Positions 8,831 to 16,774 of a DNA stretch of 64,000 nucleotides are shown here, piece after piece. The stretch is from Bradyrhizobium prioriisuperbiae (GTDB lineage Bacteria > Pseudomonadota > Alphaproteobacteria > Rhizobiales > Xanthobacteraceae): contig NZ_CP135921.1 of NCBI RefSeq assembly GCF_032397745.1, positions 4,514,501-4,578,500 of the forward strand, written 5' to 3'. The notes below the pieces were generated by a model. That model worked only from the letters and a program-made list of their open reading frames with translations. It did no database searches and was not told where the DNA came from. Each line of letters opens with the position of its first letter. The stretch's first letter is position 1. Both the position numbers and the translations under genes were made by a program.

Positions 8831-8864
8831 TTGACAGTAATGTCAAGTTTGACAAGTATGTCAA
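8831..8864. promoter_or_regulatory. Twin TetR operators, TTGACA-N4-TGTCAA
   Basis: Two perfect 16-bp palindromes, TTGACAGTAATGTCAA at 8831-8846 and TTGACAAGTATGTCAA at 8849-8864, lie 18 bp apart centre to centre. They sit between the divergent TetR gene (start 8811) and the decarboxylase-like gene (start 8895). Each also contains a -35-like TTGACA. Two dimers could bind side by side on nearly the same DNA face. Confidence 0.7.
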
Positions 8865-8894
8865 ACATACGGTGTATGAAGAAGGAGACGATCA

Positions 8895-9716
8895 ATGACC
8901 TATCGGTTTGAGGCCGGACGCATCTATCGGATGCCGACGCATTTCGGACCGGCGTACGGACCGCGCCAGTTGCCCGATGATATCGTGGTCGACCCGAAGC
9001 GGAGCCGGCGAACGCTGTCGGTCGTGGCGAGTTTCCTGACCGATCCGGAGGTTCTGGAACAGCATCTGCCCGATGGCTTCCGTCTCTCCGGCGAACCGGT
9101 GGTCACGGTTGAATGTCATCACATGACGGACATCGACTGGCTCGCGGGGCGGGGCTACACCATGATCTGGGTCGGCTGGCCGGCGACGTTCACAGGCCGC
9201 CGGGATCGCGCCACCGGCAAGTTTCTGGCCGTTGTCTGGGAGAATCTCGCCGATCCGATCATCACCGGGCGTGACGAGATCGGGCATCCCAAACTCTATG
9301 CCGAGATCGCAGAGCCGCGTCGGTGGAATGGGGCCCAGATCTGTACCGCGGGCTGGATGGGATTCCGCTTTCTCGAGCTCGAGGTTTCGCAGTTGCATGA
9401 CGCGGAGCCGGATCGGCAAGGTGCTGCTTCGGACGGAACCCTAATGCTGAAATACAAGCCGCGCACGGGCGCCTGGGGCGAGGCGGATCTATGCCAGGTG
9501 ACGCTTACGCCGGCTGGCGATCCGGACAATCATATCGAGCAACGCCAGGCGGGCGCGGGTTTGGTGCGCTTCCACAAGGCAAGCTGGTCGGACCTTCCGA
9601 CCATGCATCATGTGGTGAATGCGCTGGCTGCATTGCCCGTCATCGAAGCGCGCGGTGGCTCGGTCACGCTCTCGCGTGGCGGGAAGTCCTACCGCGACCA
9701 GCGCGTGCTCGTGTAG
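8895..9716 (+). CDS. Acetoacetate decarboxylase-family protein
   Basis: This 273-residue cytoplasmic protein resembles the acetoacetate decarboxylase fold. It contains ENLADPIITGRDEIGHPKLY, the family's region with E..G.PK in which the Lys forms the Schiff base. Members decarboxylate or aldol-process beta-keto acids, and many are not true acetoacetate decarboxylases, so the substrate is open. AAGGAG at 8882-8887 sets the start. It is divergent from a TetR regulator with twin operators between them, so substrate-inducible expression is likely. Confidence 0.8.
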   Translation: MTYRFEAGRIYRMPTHFGPAYGPRQLPDDIVVDPKRSRRTLSVVASFLTDPEVLEQHLPDGFRLSGEPVVTVECHHMTDIDWLAGRGYTMIWVGWPATFTGRRDRATGKFLAVVWENLADPIITGRDEIGHPKLYAEIAEPRRWNGAQICTAGWMGFRFLELEVSQLHDAEPDRQGAASDGTLMLKYKPRTGAWGEADLCQVTLTPAGDPDNHIEQRQAGAGLVRFHKASWSDLPTMHHVVNALAALPVIEARGGSVTLSRGGKSYRDQRVLV

Positions 9717-9940
9717 CGCCGGCCGACACGGAGCGACATGGCGCCACTCGCCGATGGGATTCGTTAATCCTTGCCGAGCGCCGCCATGGCCTGGGCAAGT
9801 CCACGGAACGAGAGTCCGATGCCGACATCACGCTGGGCGGCATCCTGTCACCACGCCCGCTCCCGGATACTGGATCGCCCGGTCCTGCGGCCGGGCGATG
9901 ACGCCGGGTGTGGGAGACGCGCCTCGAGCCTCAGGGAGAG
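9717..9940. other. Intergenic with repeat unit and possible gene relic
   Basis: It contains copy 2 of the GCCCGG hairpin repeat (9877-9902). On the minus strand a short frame ending at 9764 reads RDVGIGLSFRGLAQAMAALG before a stop and is closed by an upstream stop within about 30 codons. It looks like the tail of a lost gene but is too short to identify. Confidence 0.35.
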
Positions 9941-10040
9941 TCAGTCCCGGCTGCGGTACGCCGGCTCTTCCCGATCCAGAACCCGCCTCACGCTTTCCAG
10001 ATGCCGCCGGGCGGTCACAGCGGCAATGTCCGTAGCCAAC
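9941..10040 (-). pseudogene. 3' relic of a class II aldolase gene
   Basis: The minus strand encodes IAAVTARRHLESVRRVL then DREEPAYRSRD and a stop. The intact aldolase at 10582-11391 ends IASVTAK...ARLHLDSMRRIL, then DREEPAYRSRG. The relic lacks a few codons in the middle and everything upstream of about 35 codons. It is therefore a decayed partial duplicate, separated from its source by a small membrane-protein gene. Confidence 0.75.
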
Positions 10041-10047
10041 CGCCGCG

Positions 10048-10395
10048 TCACATCAATTTCATCGGCGCGTCGCCAACCACGCGCAGATGGATCCTGCCGA
10101 TCAGGCCCGCACGGCGCGTCTCGGCGGCGGTGATGGCGGCCTCGGTCTGTCGCAAGGTGCTGACATTCGATCCGAGCGACACGATGCCGCCAAGCACCAG
10201 CGCAATCGACCAGAGGGCTGCGGTCGCATCCAGTCCGAACAAGCCGAGCAGCGTGACGAGCAACAACGCAAACCCACCGCCGATCGCCAGCTTCGATCCG
10301 AAAATAATCCGCCTGCTGCGTTCGGCGCTCTCGGCAAGCTCCTCGATCCGCGCTTCGATCTCGGACATCTCGTCGGTCGGTTCGTCTTCGGTCAT
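10048..10395 (-). CDS. Small membrane protein with N-terminal coiled coil
   Basis: The protein has 115 residues. An acidic coiled-coil start (MSEIEARIEELAESAERSRR) leads into two transmembrane helices, about residues 34-53 and 59-77, followed by another helical segment and a basic end. The layout resembles the protein at 59857-60306, which also has a helical N-terminus and a TM pair. No known domain. It lies just downstream of an aldolase relic. Confidence 0.6.
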   Translation of the reverse strand: MTEDEPTDEMSEIEARIEELAESAERSRRIIFGSKLAIGGGFALLLVTLLGLFGLDATAALWSIALVLGGIVSLGSNVSTLRQTEAAITAAETRRAGLIGRIHLRVVGDAPMKLM

Positions 10396-10481
10396 CGGGG
10401 TCAGGTCCGTGGGGCGGGTCAGGAATGGCGGATTACGCCTTTCGGCTGATCCGCCCTGCGTGCTGAGTGTGAGGGTAGATT

Positions 10482-10587
10482 AGAGCGTTTTCCAGCGAAG
10501 TGGGCACCGGTTCGCGTCAAGAAAACGCGTCAAAACTAGAATCTAGAGCCCCGTTCCGATTCTATCGGAACGGAAATGGCTCTAGCC
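10482..10587. repeat. Dispersed ~105-bp palindromic repeat, long form, copy 1
   Basis: It starts AGAGCGTTTTCCAGCGAAG, contains AAGAAAACGCGTCAAAAC, and ends in a perfect stem-loop at 10551-10573 (CCGTTCCGAT and ATCGGAACGG, loop TCT) inside an outer CTAGAGCC/GGCTCTAG stem. A second full-length copy is at 47155-47260, and shorter relatives are at 25700 and 56937. It overlaps the stop codon of the aldolase gene and could serve as its terminator. Confidence 0.85.
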
Positions 10588-11391
10588 CCGGCTCCTGTAA
10601 GCCGGCTCTTCCCGATCCAGAATGCGCCTCATGCTGTCCAAGTGCAGCCGCGCGGATTCCCTGTCGCCTTCGCGCATCTGTTTGGCGGTGACTGAGGCAA
10701 TCTCCGGGGCGACCGGGACAATCGGGCGTCCGGTGGACATGGCGATGCACTGCACTTCGCAGGCCCGTTCCAGATAATACAGGTCGTCCCAGGCTTCCGC
10801 GATGCTGTTGCCGAGGACCATCACGCCGTGGTGCTTCATGAACACGATGTCGGCATCGCCCACCGACGCCGCGATGCGGTCGCCTTCGCGGCTATCGAGG
10901 GCGAGGCCGTTGTAGTCGCGATCCACCGTCGTGCGGTCGTAGAATTTCAGCGCGGTCTGGCCGGCGAACACCAGCGGCTCGCCCTCGACCATGCACAGCG
11001 CGGTGGCGTGCGGCATATGGGTGTGGAACGCCACCCGGGCGCGTGGCACCTTCATGTGCAGCCGCGCATGGATGAAGAAGGCGGTGGCTTCCGGCGTTCC
11101 CTTGCCCGAGAGCACGTTGCCGTGGAAATCGCAGATCAGCAGATGCGCCGCAGTGAGTTCGCTGAAGGCGTAGCCGTAGGGGTTCACCAGGAATACGTCG
11201 TCATAGCCGGGCAGCACCGCGGAAAAGTGGTTGCAGATGCCTTCATGCATGCCGAGGCGGTGAGCGAAACGGAAGCAGGCGGCGAGATCCTCCCGTGCAT
11301 TCCACACCGCTTCGCTGTCGAAGTCGGGCCGGTTCGGTGCGACCGCGGTCGAGCTGTCGGGGGCGGTGTCTCGGTTTAATGCATGGGCCAT
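10582..11391 (-). CDS. Class II aldolase/adducin-family protein
   Basis: This 269-residue cytoplasmic protein belongs to the zinc-dependent fuculose-phosphate-aldolase-like family. Zn-ligand histidines fit AFHTHMPHA (about residue 120) and MKHHGVMVLG. The Glu-bearing loop is KGTPEATAFFIHA. Family members cleave or form C-C bonds in sugar phosphates or act as decarboxylase-like enzymes, and the exact reaction cannot be predicted. The coding end overlaps a dispersed repeat, and a decayed copy of the 3' end sits at 9941-10040. Confidence 0.82.
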   Translation of the reverse strand: MAHALNRDTAPDSSTAVAPNRPDFDSEAVWNAREDLAACFRFAHRLGMHEGICNHFSAVLPGYDDVFLVNPYGYAFSELTAAHLLICDFHGNVLSGKGTPEATAFFIHARLHMKVPRARVAFHTHMPHATALCMVEGEPLVFAGQTALKFYDRTTVDRDYNGLALDSREGDRIAASVGDADIVFMKHHGVMVLGNSIAEAWDDLYYLERACEVQCIAMSTGRPIVPVAPEIASVTAKQMREGDRESARLHLDSMRRILDREEPAYRSRG

Positions 11392-11510
11392 CGGTCAACT
11401 CTCGTCCGTCACCGCTCCTTGTTGCATCTTATGGCACCGGGGGCGACCGGAAATCGTCGGCGGATGGGCATGGCTCCGCTGCGCGGGGCACCGGCTTGGG
11501 CCTGGTTGCT

Positions 11511-12932
11511 CTAAACTTCCTGAGGCGATGTGGCTGACGGCAGCACCATCAGCACCCGCAGGCCGGAGGGCTCGGCCGGGCGCATTTCGATGCGGCCACC
11601 GTGCCGCTGGATGATCTCCTGCGCGATCGACAGGCCCAGGCCGAAGCCGCCGCTGCTTTCGCGCCGTGCGTTGTCGACCTTGAAGAACGGCTCGAACACC
11701 TTGTCGCGCAGCGCGGCGGGAATACCGGGGCCGTCATCGGACACCTCGATGGTGACGGAATCGCCCGCTTCGGTGTGGAGCGCCACCGTCACGGTGTGGG
11801 CGTGCTTGACTGCATTCTCCACGATGTTGGTGACGGCGCGCGACAGCGCGCGCGGCCGGCAGGTATAGGACAGCCGCGGCGGCCCCGCGTAGCGCACCGC
11901 GTGTCCGGTGTCAGCGAAGTCCGAGCAGATGGTCTGCAGGAAGCTCGGCAGGTCGATGCGCGATATCGCCTCCGAGCGGGTGTGGTCGCGCAGATACTCC
12001 AGCGTCTCGTCGAGCATGCGGCTCACATTGGTGAGGTCGCTGAGCATGGCGTTGCGCAGGCTGTCCTGGCCGACGCGCTCGGTGCGCAGCCTCAAGCGCG
12101 TCAGCGGCGTGCGCAGGTCGTGGCTGATCGCCGCCAGCATCCGGGTTCGGTCGTCGAGCAGGCCGCGGATGCGGGTGCGCATGTCGTTGAGTGCGTCGGT
12201 GACCTGCATGATCTCGCGCGGGCCGCGCCGGCTCAGCGCACCATGGGCCTGCGGCGAGCGGCCGAATGCGGCGGCGGCGCTGGCGACATCGGCCAGCGGC
12301 GCGATCACCCAGCGCACCGCATAAAGCGACAGCAGCAGCATGGAGAACATGACAATGATCACCAGCAGCGCCGTCGGCGTGAGCAGGAGCGGCCAGATGC
12401 TGGCCTCCAGGGGAATGCCGACCACCAGGGCATGGCCGGCGTCGAGTCGGGTGATGATCTGCCCGGACGGGCCGCCGGGGTCGCGCAGGCCCTCGAGCAG
12501 TTCGATATCCGACTGCGCCTCCAGCGGCCGCAGCGCGAGGCGTCCGATGAGAGGCCGGCTGTCGGCTGTGGCCGGCATCAGGTCGGTCAGGGCGACGCGC
12601 CTGACCTGAAGATCGTTGCGCTGGATCGCGGCGAGCAGCGCGTCGGCATCGGCAGGGCTTTTCGCCGCACGGATCAGCCGCGTGATCTCGGTGACGCGTC
12701 CGGCCGCGAACATCGGGTTATCGTCGCGCGAGGGCGGATCGAACAGCAGCCAGATGACCGCCACCACCAGGGTGATGCCGAGCAGCACGGCGATGGCGAC
12801 AAGGCCGGTGATCTGGGCCGTGATGCTGCGCGGCATCAGGTGCCGCGCCCAATTCATCCGGCTGGTCATCGGAGCAGGAGGCAAATCAGTCATGTCACTT
12901 GTGATTTGGCCGGTCATCAGGCCGGCCATCAT
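11511..12932 (-). CDS. EnvZ-like sensor histidine kinase
   Basis: The protein has 473 residues. TM1 is near residues 40-60 (LVAIAVLLGITLVVAVIWLL), then a periplasmic sensor, then TM2 (LLTPTALLVIIVMFSML). A HAMP domain follows. HisKA is AAISHDLRTPLTRLRLR with the phospho-accepting His. HATPase boxes are NIVENAVKHA, DDGPGIP and GFGLGLSIAQ. The start ATG at 12932 overlaps the regulator stop as ATGA, so the two are translationally coupled. It would phosphorylate the adjacent regulator. The neighbouring divergent efflux operon is the obvious regulatory target, though this is inferred. Confidence 0.9.
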   Translation of the reverse strand: MMAGLMTGQITSDMTDLPPAPMTSRMNWARHLMPRSITAQITGLVAIAVLLGITLVVAVIWLLFDPPSRDDNPMFAAGRVTEITRLIRAAKSPADADALLAAIQRNDLQVRRVALTDLMPATADSRPLIGRLALRPLEAQSDIELLEGLRDPGGPSGQIITRLDAGHALVVGIPLEASIWPLLLTPTALLVIIVMFSMLLLSLYAVRWVIAPLADVASAAAAFGRSPQAHGALSRRGPREIMQVTDALNDMRTRIRGLLDDRTRMLAAISHDLRTPLTRLRLRTERVGQDSLRNAMLSDLTNVSRMLDETLEYLRDHTRSEAISRIDLPSFLQTICSDFADTGHAVRYAGPPRLSYTCRPRALSRAVTNIVENAVKHAHTVTVALHTEAGDSVTIEVSDDGPGIPAALRDKVFEPFFKVDNARRESSGGFGLGLSIAQEIIQRHGGRIEMRPAEPSGLRVLMVLPSATSPQEV

Positions 12933-13678
12933 GCCGGCTCCACCACGGGCGTGAACAGATAGCCGCCCAGCCGCACCGTCTTGATCATGGAGCGGTCCTG
13001 CGGATCGGGTTCGATCTTCTGCCGGATGCGGCTGATATGGACATCGATGCTGCGTTCGACCGGCCCGGCGAGGCCACCCTGCGCGAGATCGATCAGCTGC
13101 TCGCGCGACAGCACCTGTCCGGGGTGGCGGCAGAACGCCAGCAGGAGATCGAATTCGGCGCTGGTCAGCGTGATCCGCACACCGGTGGGATCGTGCAATT
13201 CGCGCCGGGTGGGATCGATGCGCCATCCGGCGAAGGTCAGCGGGCGGGCACGGTGCCGCATTGTTGCCGCGCCGCTGTCCGCGCGGCGCAGCAGCGCGCG
13301 GATGCGGGCCATCAACTCGCGCGAATTGAACGGCTTGGTCACATAGTCGTCGGCGCCGAGTTCGAGGCCGAGGATGCGGTCGAGGTCTTCGCCCCGCGCC
13401 GTCACCATGATGATCGGGATCGACGACCATTGTCGCAGCCGGCGGCAGATGCTGAGGCCGTCCTCGCCCGGCAGCATGACATCGAGCACCACGAGGTCGA
13501 TGCTCTCGCGCTGGAGCAGCGCATCCATCTCCGAGGCCGTGCCGGCAAACATCGGCGCGAAGCCATTGTCTTCGAGCACATCGCTCAGCATGTGCGCAAT
13601 CTCCGGGTCATCCTCGACGCAGAGAATGCGCGCCTGGGTGGCGGGAGTGGGGAGCACGTCGTGTTCAAGAGCCAGCAT
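12929..13678 (-). CDS. OmpR-family response regulator
   Basis: This 249-residue protein has a receiver domain at about residues 17-130, with acidic pocket VEDD, phospho-acceptor Asp in VVLDVMLPGEDG and conserved Lys in YVTKPF. A winged-helix DNA-binding domain follows (LTSAEFDLLLAF; RSIDVHISRIRQKIE; VRLGGYLF). It is first in a two-gene operon with the kinase. It lies divergent from the efflux genes starting at 13932, with about 250 bases between, which is where its binding site would be expected. Confidence 0.92.
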   Translation of the reverse strand: MLALEHDVLPTPATQARILCVEDDPEIAHMLSDVLEDNGFAPMFAGTASEMDALLQRESIDLVVLDVMLPGEDGLSICRRLRQWSSIPIIMVTARGEDLDRILGLELGADDYVTKPFNSRELMARIRALLRRADSGAATMRHRARPLTFAGWRIDPTRRELHDPTGVRITLTSAEFDLLLAFCRHPGQVLSREQLIDLAQGGLAGPVERSIDVHISRIRQKIEPDPQDRSMIKTVRLGGYLFTPVVEPA

Positions 13679-13931
13679 CGCGGCAGTTTAGAGCCATCCG
13701 TGGCTTATGAGCAGCGTGCAATTGTGTCGTTTTGTTAAGGGCGGGCTCGAAAATGGCCGGAATATGTCGCGGGTTTTGGCGGGCGAGACCTCTCTTATTG
13801 TTTCTTAATCCCGGGCCTGCGGCCCGCATCCTAGGGTGGCGCGATCCGCCGCTGTGCCGAGGACAACGACAGGCTGCCGCCGCAGTGCGGGCCGCCGCGG
13901 CGATGAGATTGATGGATGTTGCCAGGTTACA

Positions 13932-15407
13932 ATGAAAGCTTTTGCTCGTGCGGCCCGTGTTCTTGTGCTGCTTGCCGTCATCGCGCTGCTGGCCGGCTGC
14001 GCCGTCGGGCCCGACTACCAGAGCTCGTCGATCGCATTGCCTATGCGCTGGAGTGACGACAAGAGCGCGCAGCCGCAGCCCGCGCCCGTGCTGGCGCAGT
14101 GGTGGCGCCGGCTGAACGATCCGTTGCTCGACCGGCTGATCGAGGAAGCTGTGCAGGGCAATCTCGATGTGGCCGCCGCGAAGGCGCGCATCCGCGAGGC
14201 GCGGGCGTCGCGGCGGCAGGCCGTCGGCGCGCTGTTTCCACAGATCACCGGCTCCGGATCGGCGACCGCCAACCAGAGTAGCGCTGCCAGCGCTGGCGTC
14301 GGCGCCTCCAGCTTCAATCAGTTCCAGTCCGGCTTCGATGCGAGCTGGGAGCTCGATCTGTTCGGCGCTAACCGCCGCGCGGTGGAAGCTGCCACATACA
14401 ACGTGGATGCATCCGAGGACGATTTGCGTGCCACGATGCTCACTTTGATCGGCGACGTCGCCTCCTACTACATCGAAGCCCGCGGCGACCAGGCCCGCGT
14501 GGCGCTGGCGCGGCGCACCGCCGCCTCGCAGCGCGCAACGGCGGCGCTGACCCAGAACAAGTTCAATGCAGGTTCTGCGTCCGCGGTCGACACCGCAAAA
14601 GCGGTGGCGCAGGCCGCCAGCACCGAGGCCACGATTCCCACCAGCGAGACCTCCTACAAGGAAGCCGTGCATCGGCTCGGCGTGCTGCTGGGGCGCGAAC
14701 CTGTCGCGCTGGCGTCGCGGCTTGCGCGGGCCACGCCGATCCCGGCGCCGCGCTTGCCGTTGCCGAAGGGCATTCCGGCCGATGTGCTGACCCTGCGGCC
14801 GGACGTGCGCAAGGCCGAGCGGCAGCTTGCGCAATACACCGCCAAGATCGGCCAGGCGGAAGCGGCGCTCTATCCCGATGTCAGCCTCAGCGGATCGGTA
14901 TCGACCACGGCGCTCAAGCTCGGCGATCTCGGCAAGAGCTCGACCATCGGCTGGTCGGTCGGTCCGACGCTGAGCGTTCCCATCTTCAACGCCGGCAAGC
15001 TGCGCGCCGCGGTCGAGGTCGCGCAGGCCCAGCGCGACCAGTATCACGTCGCCTGGCGCAGCGCCGTGCTCACGGCGCTGGAGGATGTCGAGAACTCAAC
15101 CGTCGCGCTGGCCCAGGAGCGCATCCGGATCCGCAGCCTGGCTGAGGCGGCGCAGCGCTACGGCGAGGCCGCGCGGCTGTCGCGCTCGCTCTACGAGAGC
15201 GGCTCCAGCAGCTTCCTCGACGTGCTCGATGCCGAGCGCTCGCAGTTCTCGGCCGAGGACGCGCTGCTGCAGAGCCGGGTCACCATGGCGAAGAACTATG
15301 TCGCGCTGGCGAAAGCGCTGGGGGGCGGCTGGGACGGCGCGATCGACGCGAGCCGGCCGGAGGTGGTGGATGCCGACACCGGTCCCCATCTGGCCAGAGG
15401 CTTGTGA
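13932..15407 (+). CDS. Outer-membrane efflux factor (NodT/OprM-type lipoprotein)
   Basis: This 491-residue TolC-family outer-membrane channel begins with a lipoprotein signal whose lipobox is LLAGCAVGPDY; the Cys would be lipidated. Two long helical repeats follow (VQGNLDVAAAKARIREARAS and a later AGKLRAAVEVAQAQRDQY), the mark of the OMF fold. The ATG at 13932 is chosen because the signal peptide begins there. It is first of three genes: channel, MacA, MacB. Together they would span the envelope and export a macrolide, peptide or lipid-like substrate. Confidence 0.9.
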   Translation: MKAFARAARVLVLLAVIALLAGCAVGPDYQSSSIALPMRWSDDKSAQPQPAPVLAQWWRRLNDPLLDRLIEEAVQGNLDVAAAKARIREARASRRQAVGALFPQITGSGSATANQSSAASAGVGASSFNQFQSGFDASWELDLFGANRRAVEAATYNVDASEDDLRATMLTLIGDVASYYIEARGDQARVALARRTAASQRATAALTQNKFNAGSASAVDTAKAVAQAASTEATIPTSETSYKEAVHRLGVLLGREPVALASRLARATPIPAPRLPLPKGIPADVLTLRPDVRKAERQLAQYTAKIGQAEAALYPDVSLSGSVSTTALKLGDLGKSSTIGWSVGPTLSVPIFNAGKLRAAVEVAQAQRDQYHVAWRSAVLTALEDVENSTVALAQERIRIRSLAEAAQRYGEAARLSRSLYESGSSSFLDVLDAERSQFSAEDALLQSRVTMAKNYVALAKALGGGWDGAIDASRPEVVDADTGPHLARGL

Positions 15408-15450
15408 TGCGCATGCATACCCGGACACCCGAACATCTGATGATGCCATC

Positions 15451-16773
15451 ATGAGCAACGTGGCCAAGATTGAGGACACAGATCACGTGCTGCGCGCCGA
15501 GTTCGCGCCGCGGCCGTCGGGCGACACCCCGGTCGCGCCGCCGCCGCGCCGCAGGCCCGCGCGGCGGCGCATGCTGCTGGTAGCCGCCGTGCTGGCAGTG
15601 ATTGCAATCGGCTGGGGCGTCAAGGCGCTGCTGTTCTCGAAGCCAGCCACAAATCTTTTGACGGCGCTGGTCACGCGCGCTGACATCGAGCAGACCGTGC
15701 TGGCGACCGGCACCCTGAAGCCGGTCAAGCTGGTGGCGGTGGGCGCGCAGGTCTCCGGCCGCGTGGTGTCGCTGAAGGTCGCGCTCGGTGAGAAGGTCAG
15801 GGCTGGCCAGCCCATTGCCGAGATCGATTCCGTGACCCAGCAGAACACGCTGCGCACCAACGAGGCAGCGCTGCAGAACACCCGCGCCCAGCGGGCGGAG
15901 AAGGAGGCGACACTCGCGCTGTATGAGGCCAATCTCGCGCGCCAGCAGACGACCCTGGCGCAGAAAGCGTCGTCGCGCGCCGACTATGACACTGCGGAGG
16001 CCAATGTGGCGACCACGCGAGCGCAGATTGCCCAGCTCGACGCCCAGATCATCGAGGCCGAGGTCGCCATCGAAACGGCCCGCGTCAATCTCGCCTACAC
16101 CCGCATCACGGCGCCGATCGACGGCACCGTGCTCTCCATCGTCACCCAGGAGGGCCAGACCGTCAACGCCGTGCAGTCGGCGCCGACCATCATCGTGCTG
16201 GGACAGGTCGACAGCATGACGGTGCGCGCCGAGATTTCCGAAGCCGACGTGGTGCGGGTGAGGCCGGGACAGAAGGTCTATTTCACCATTCTCGGCGATC
16301 CCGGGCATCGCTACCATGCGAGCCTCGCCTTCATCGAGCCGGCGCCGGAGTCGGTGAAGACCGACAGCAGCTTCACCACCACCACCTCCTCCTCCTCGAC
16401 CAGCAGCAGCTCCTCGTCGTCATCCTCCACGTCCGCGATCTACTATAACGGCATCTTCAACGTGCCGAATCCCGATGGTGACCTGCGCACCTACATGACA
16501 GCCGAGGTGCACATCGTGCTCGGCGAGGCGCAGAATGTGCTGACCATTCCCGCCGCGGCGCTTGCTGAGACTAGAGTCGACGGCACCACCAACGTCAGGG
16601 TGGTCGAGCCCTCCGGCGCCGTCGTTGCGCGCAATGTCAAGGTCGGCCTCAACAACAAGATCAGGGCCGAGATCCGCAGCGGTCTTGCCGCCGGCGAGCA
16701 GGTGGTGGTCGGCACCACAGACACGGACGCTGCGTCGAAGACCATGCCGGGCCCGCCGGGGCCGGGGATGTGA
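15451..16773 (+). CDS. macA: MacA-like periplasmic adaptor of a tripartite pump
   Basis: This 440-residue membrane-fusion protein has an N-terminal membrane anchor at about 41-62 after a basic run. A lipoyl/barrel-sandwich domain (VAVGAQVSGRVVSLKVALGE, AGQPIAEID) flanks a coiled-coil hairpin at about 130-210. A near-homopolymeric Ser/Thr tract lies at about residues 307-330, encoded around 16370-16435. MacA proteins often have a flexible loop here, but this one is long and could be prone to slippage. The ATG at 15451 has a weak ribosome binding site. It ends one base before macB. Confidence 0.88.
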   Translation: MSNVAKIEDTDHVLRAEFAPRPSGDTPVAPPPRRRPARRRMLLVAAVLAVIAIGWGVKALLFSKPATNLLTALVTRADIEQTVLATGTLKPVKLVAVGAQVSGRVVSLKVALGEKVRAGQPIAEIDSVTQQNTLRTNEAALQNTRAQRAEKEATLALYEANLARQQTTLAQKASSRADYDTAEANVATTRAQIAQLDAQIIEAEVAIETARVNLAYTRITAPIDGTVLSIVTQEGQTVNAVQSAPTIIVLGQVDSMTVRAEISEADVVRVRPGQKVYFTILGDPGHRYHASLAFIEPAPESVKTDSSFTTTTSSSSTSSSSSSSSSTSAIYYNGIFNVPNPDGDLRTYMTAEVHIVLGEAQNVLTIPAAALAETRVDGTTNVRVVEPSGAVVARNVKVGLNNKIRAEIRSGLAAGEQVVVGTTDTDAASKTMPGPPGPGM

Positions 16774-16774
16774 C

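Noticed and set aside
11511..13430. Single 639-codon frame as a large kinase fusion
   Set aside because: Codons upstream of 12932 overlap the response-regulator gene in another frame and give low-complexity Arg/Pro-rich sequence; the ATGA overlap marks the true kinase start.
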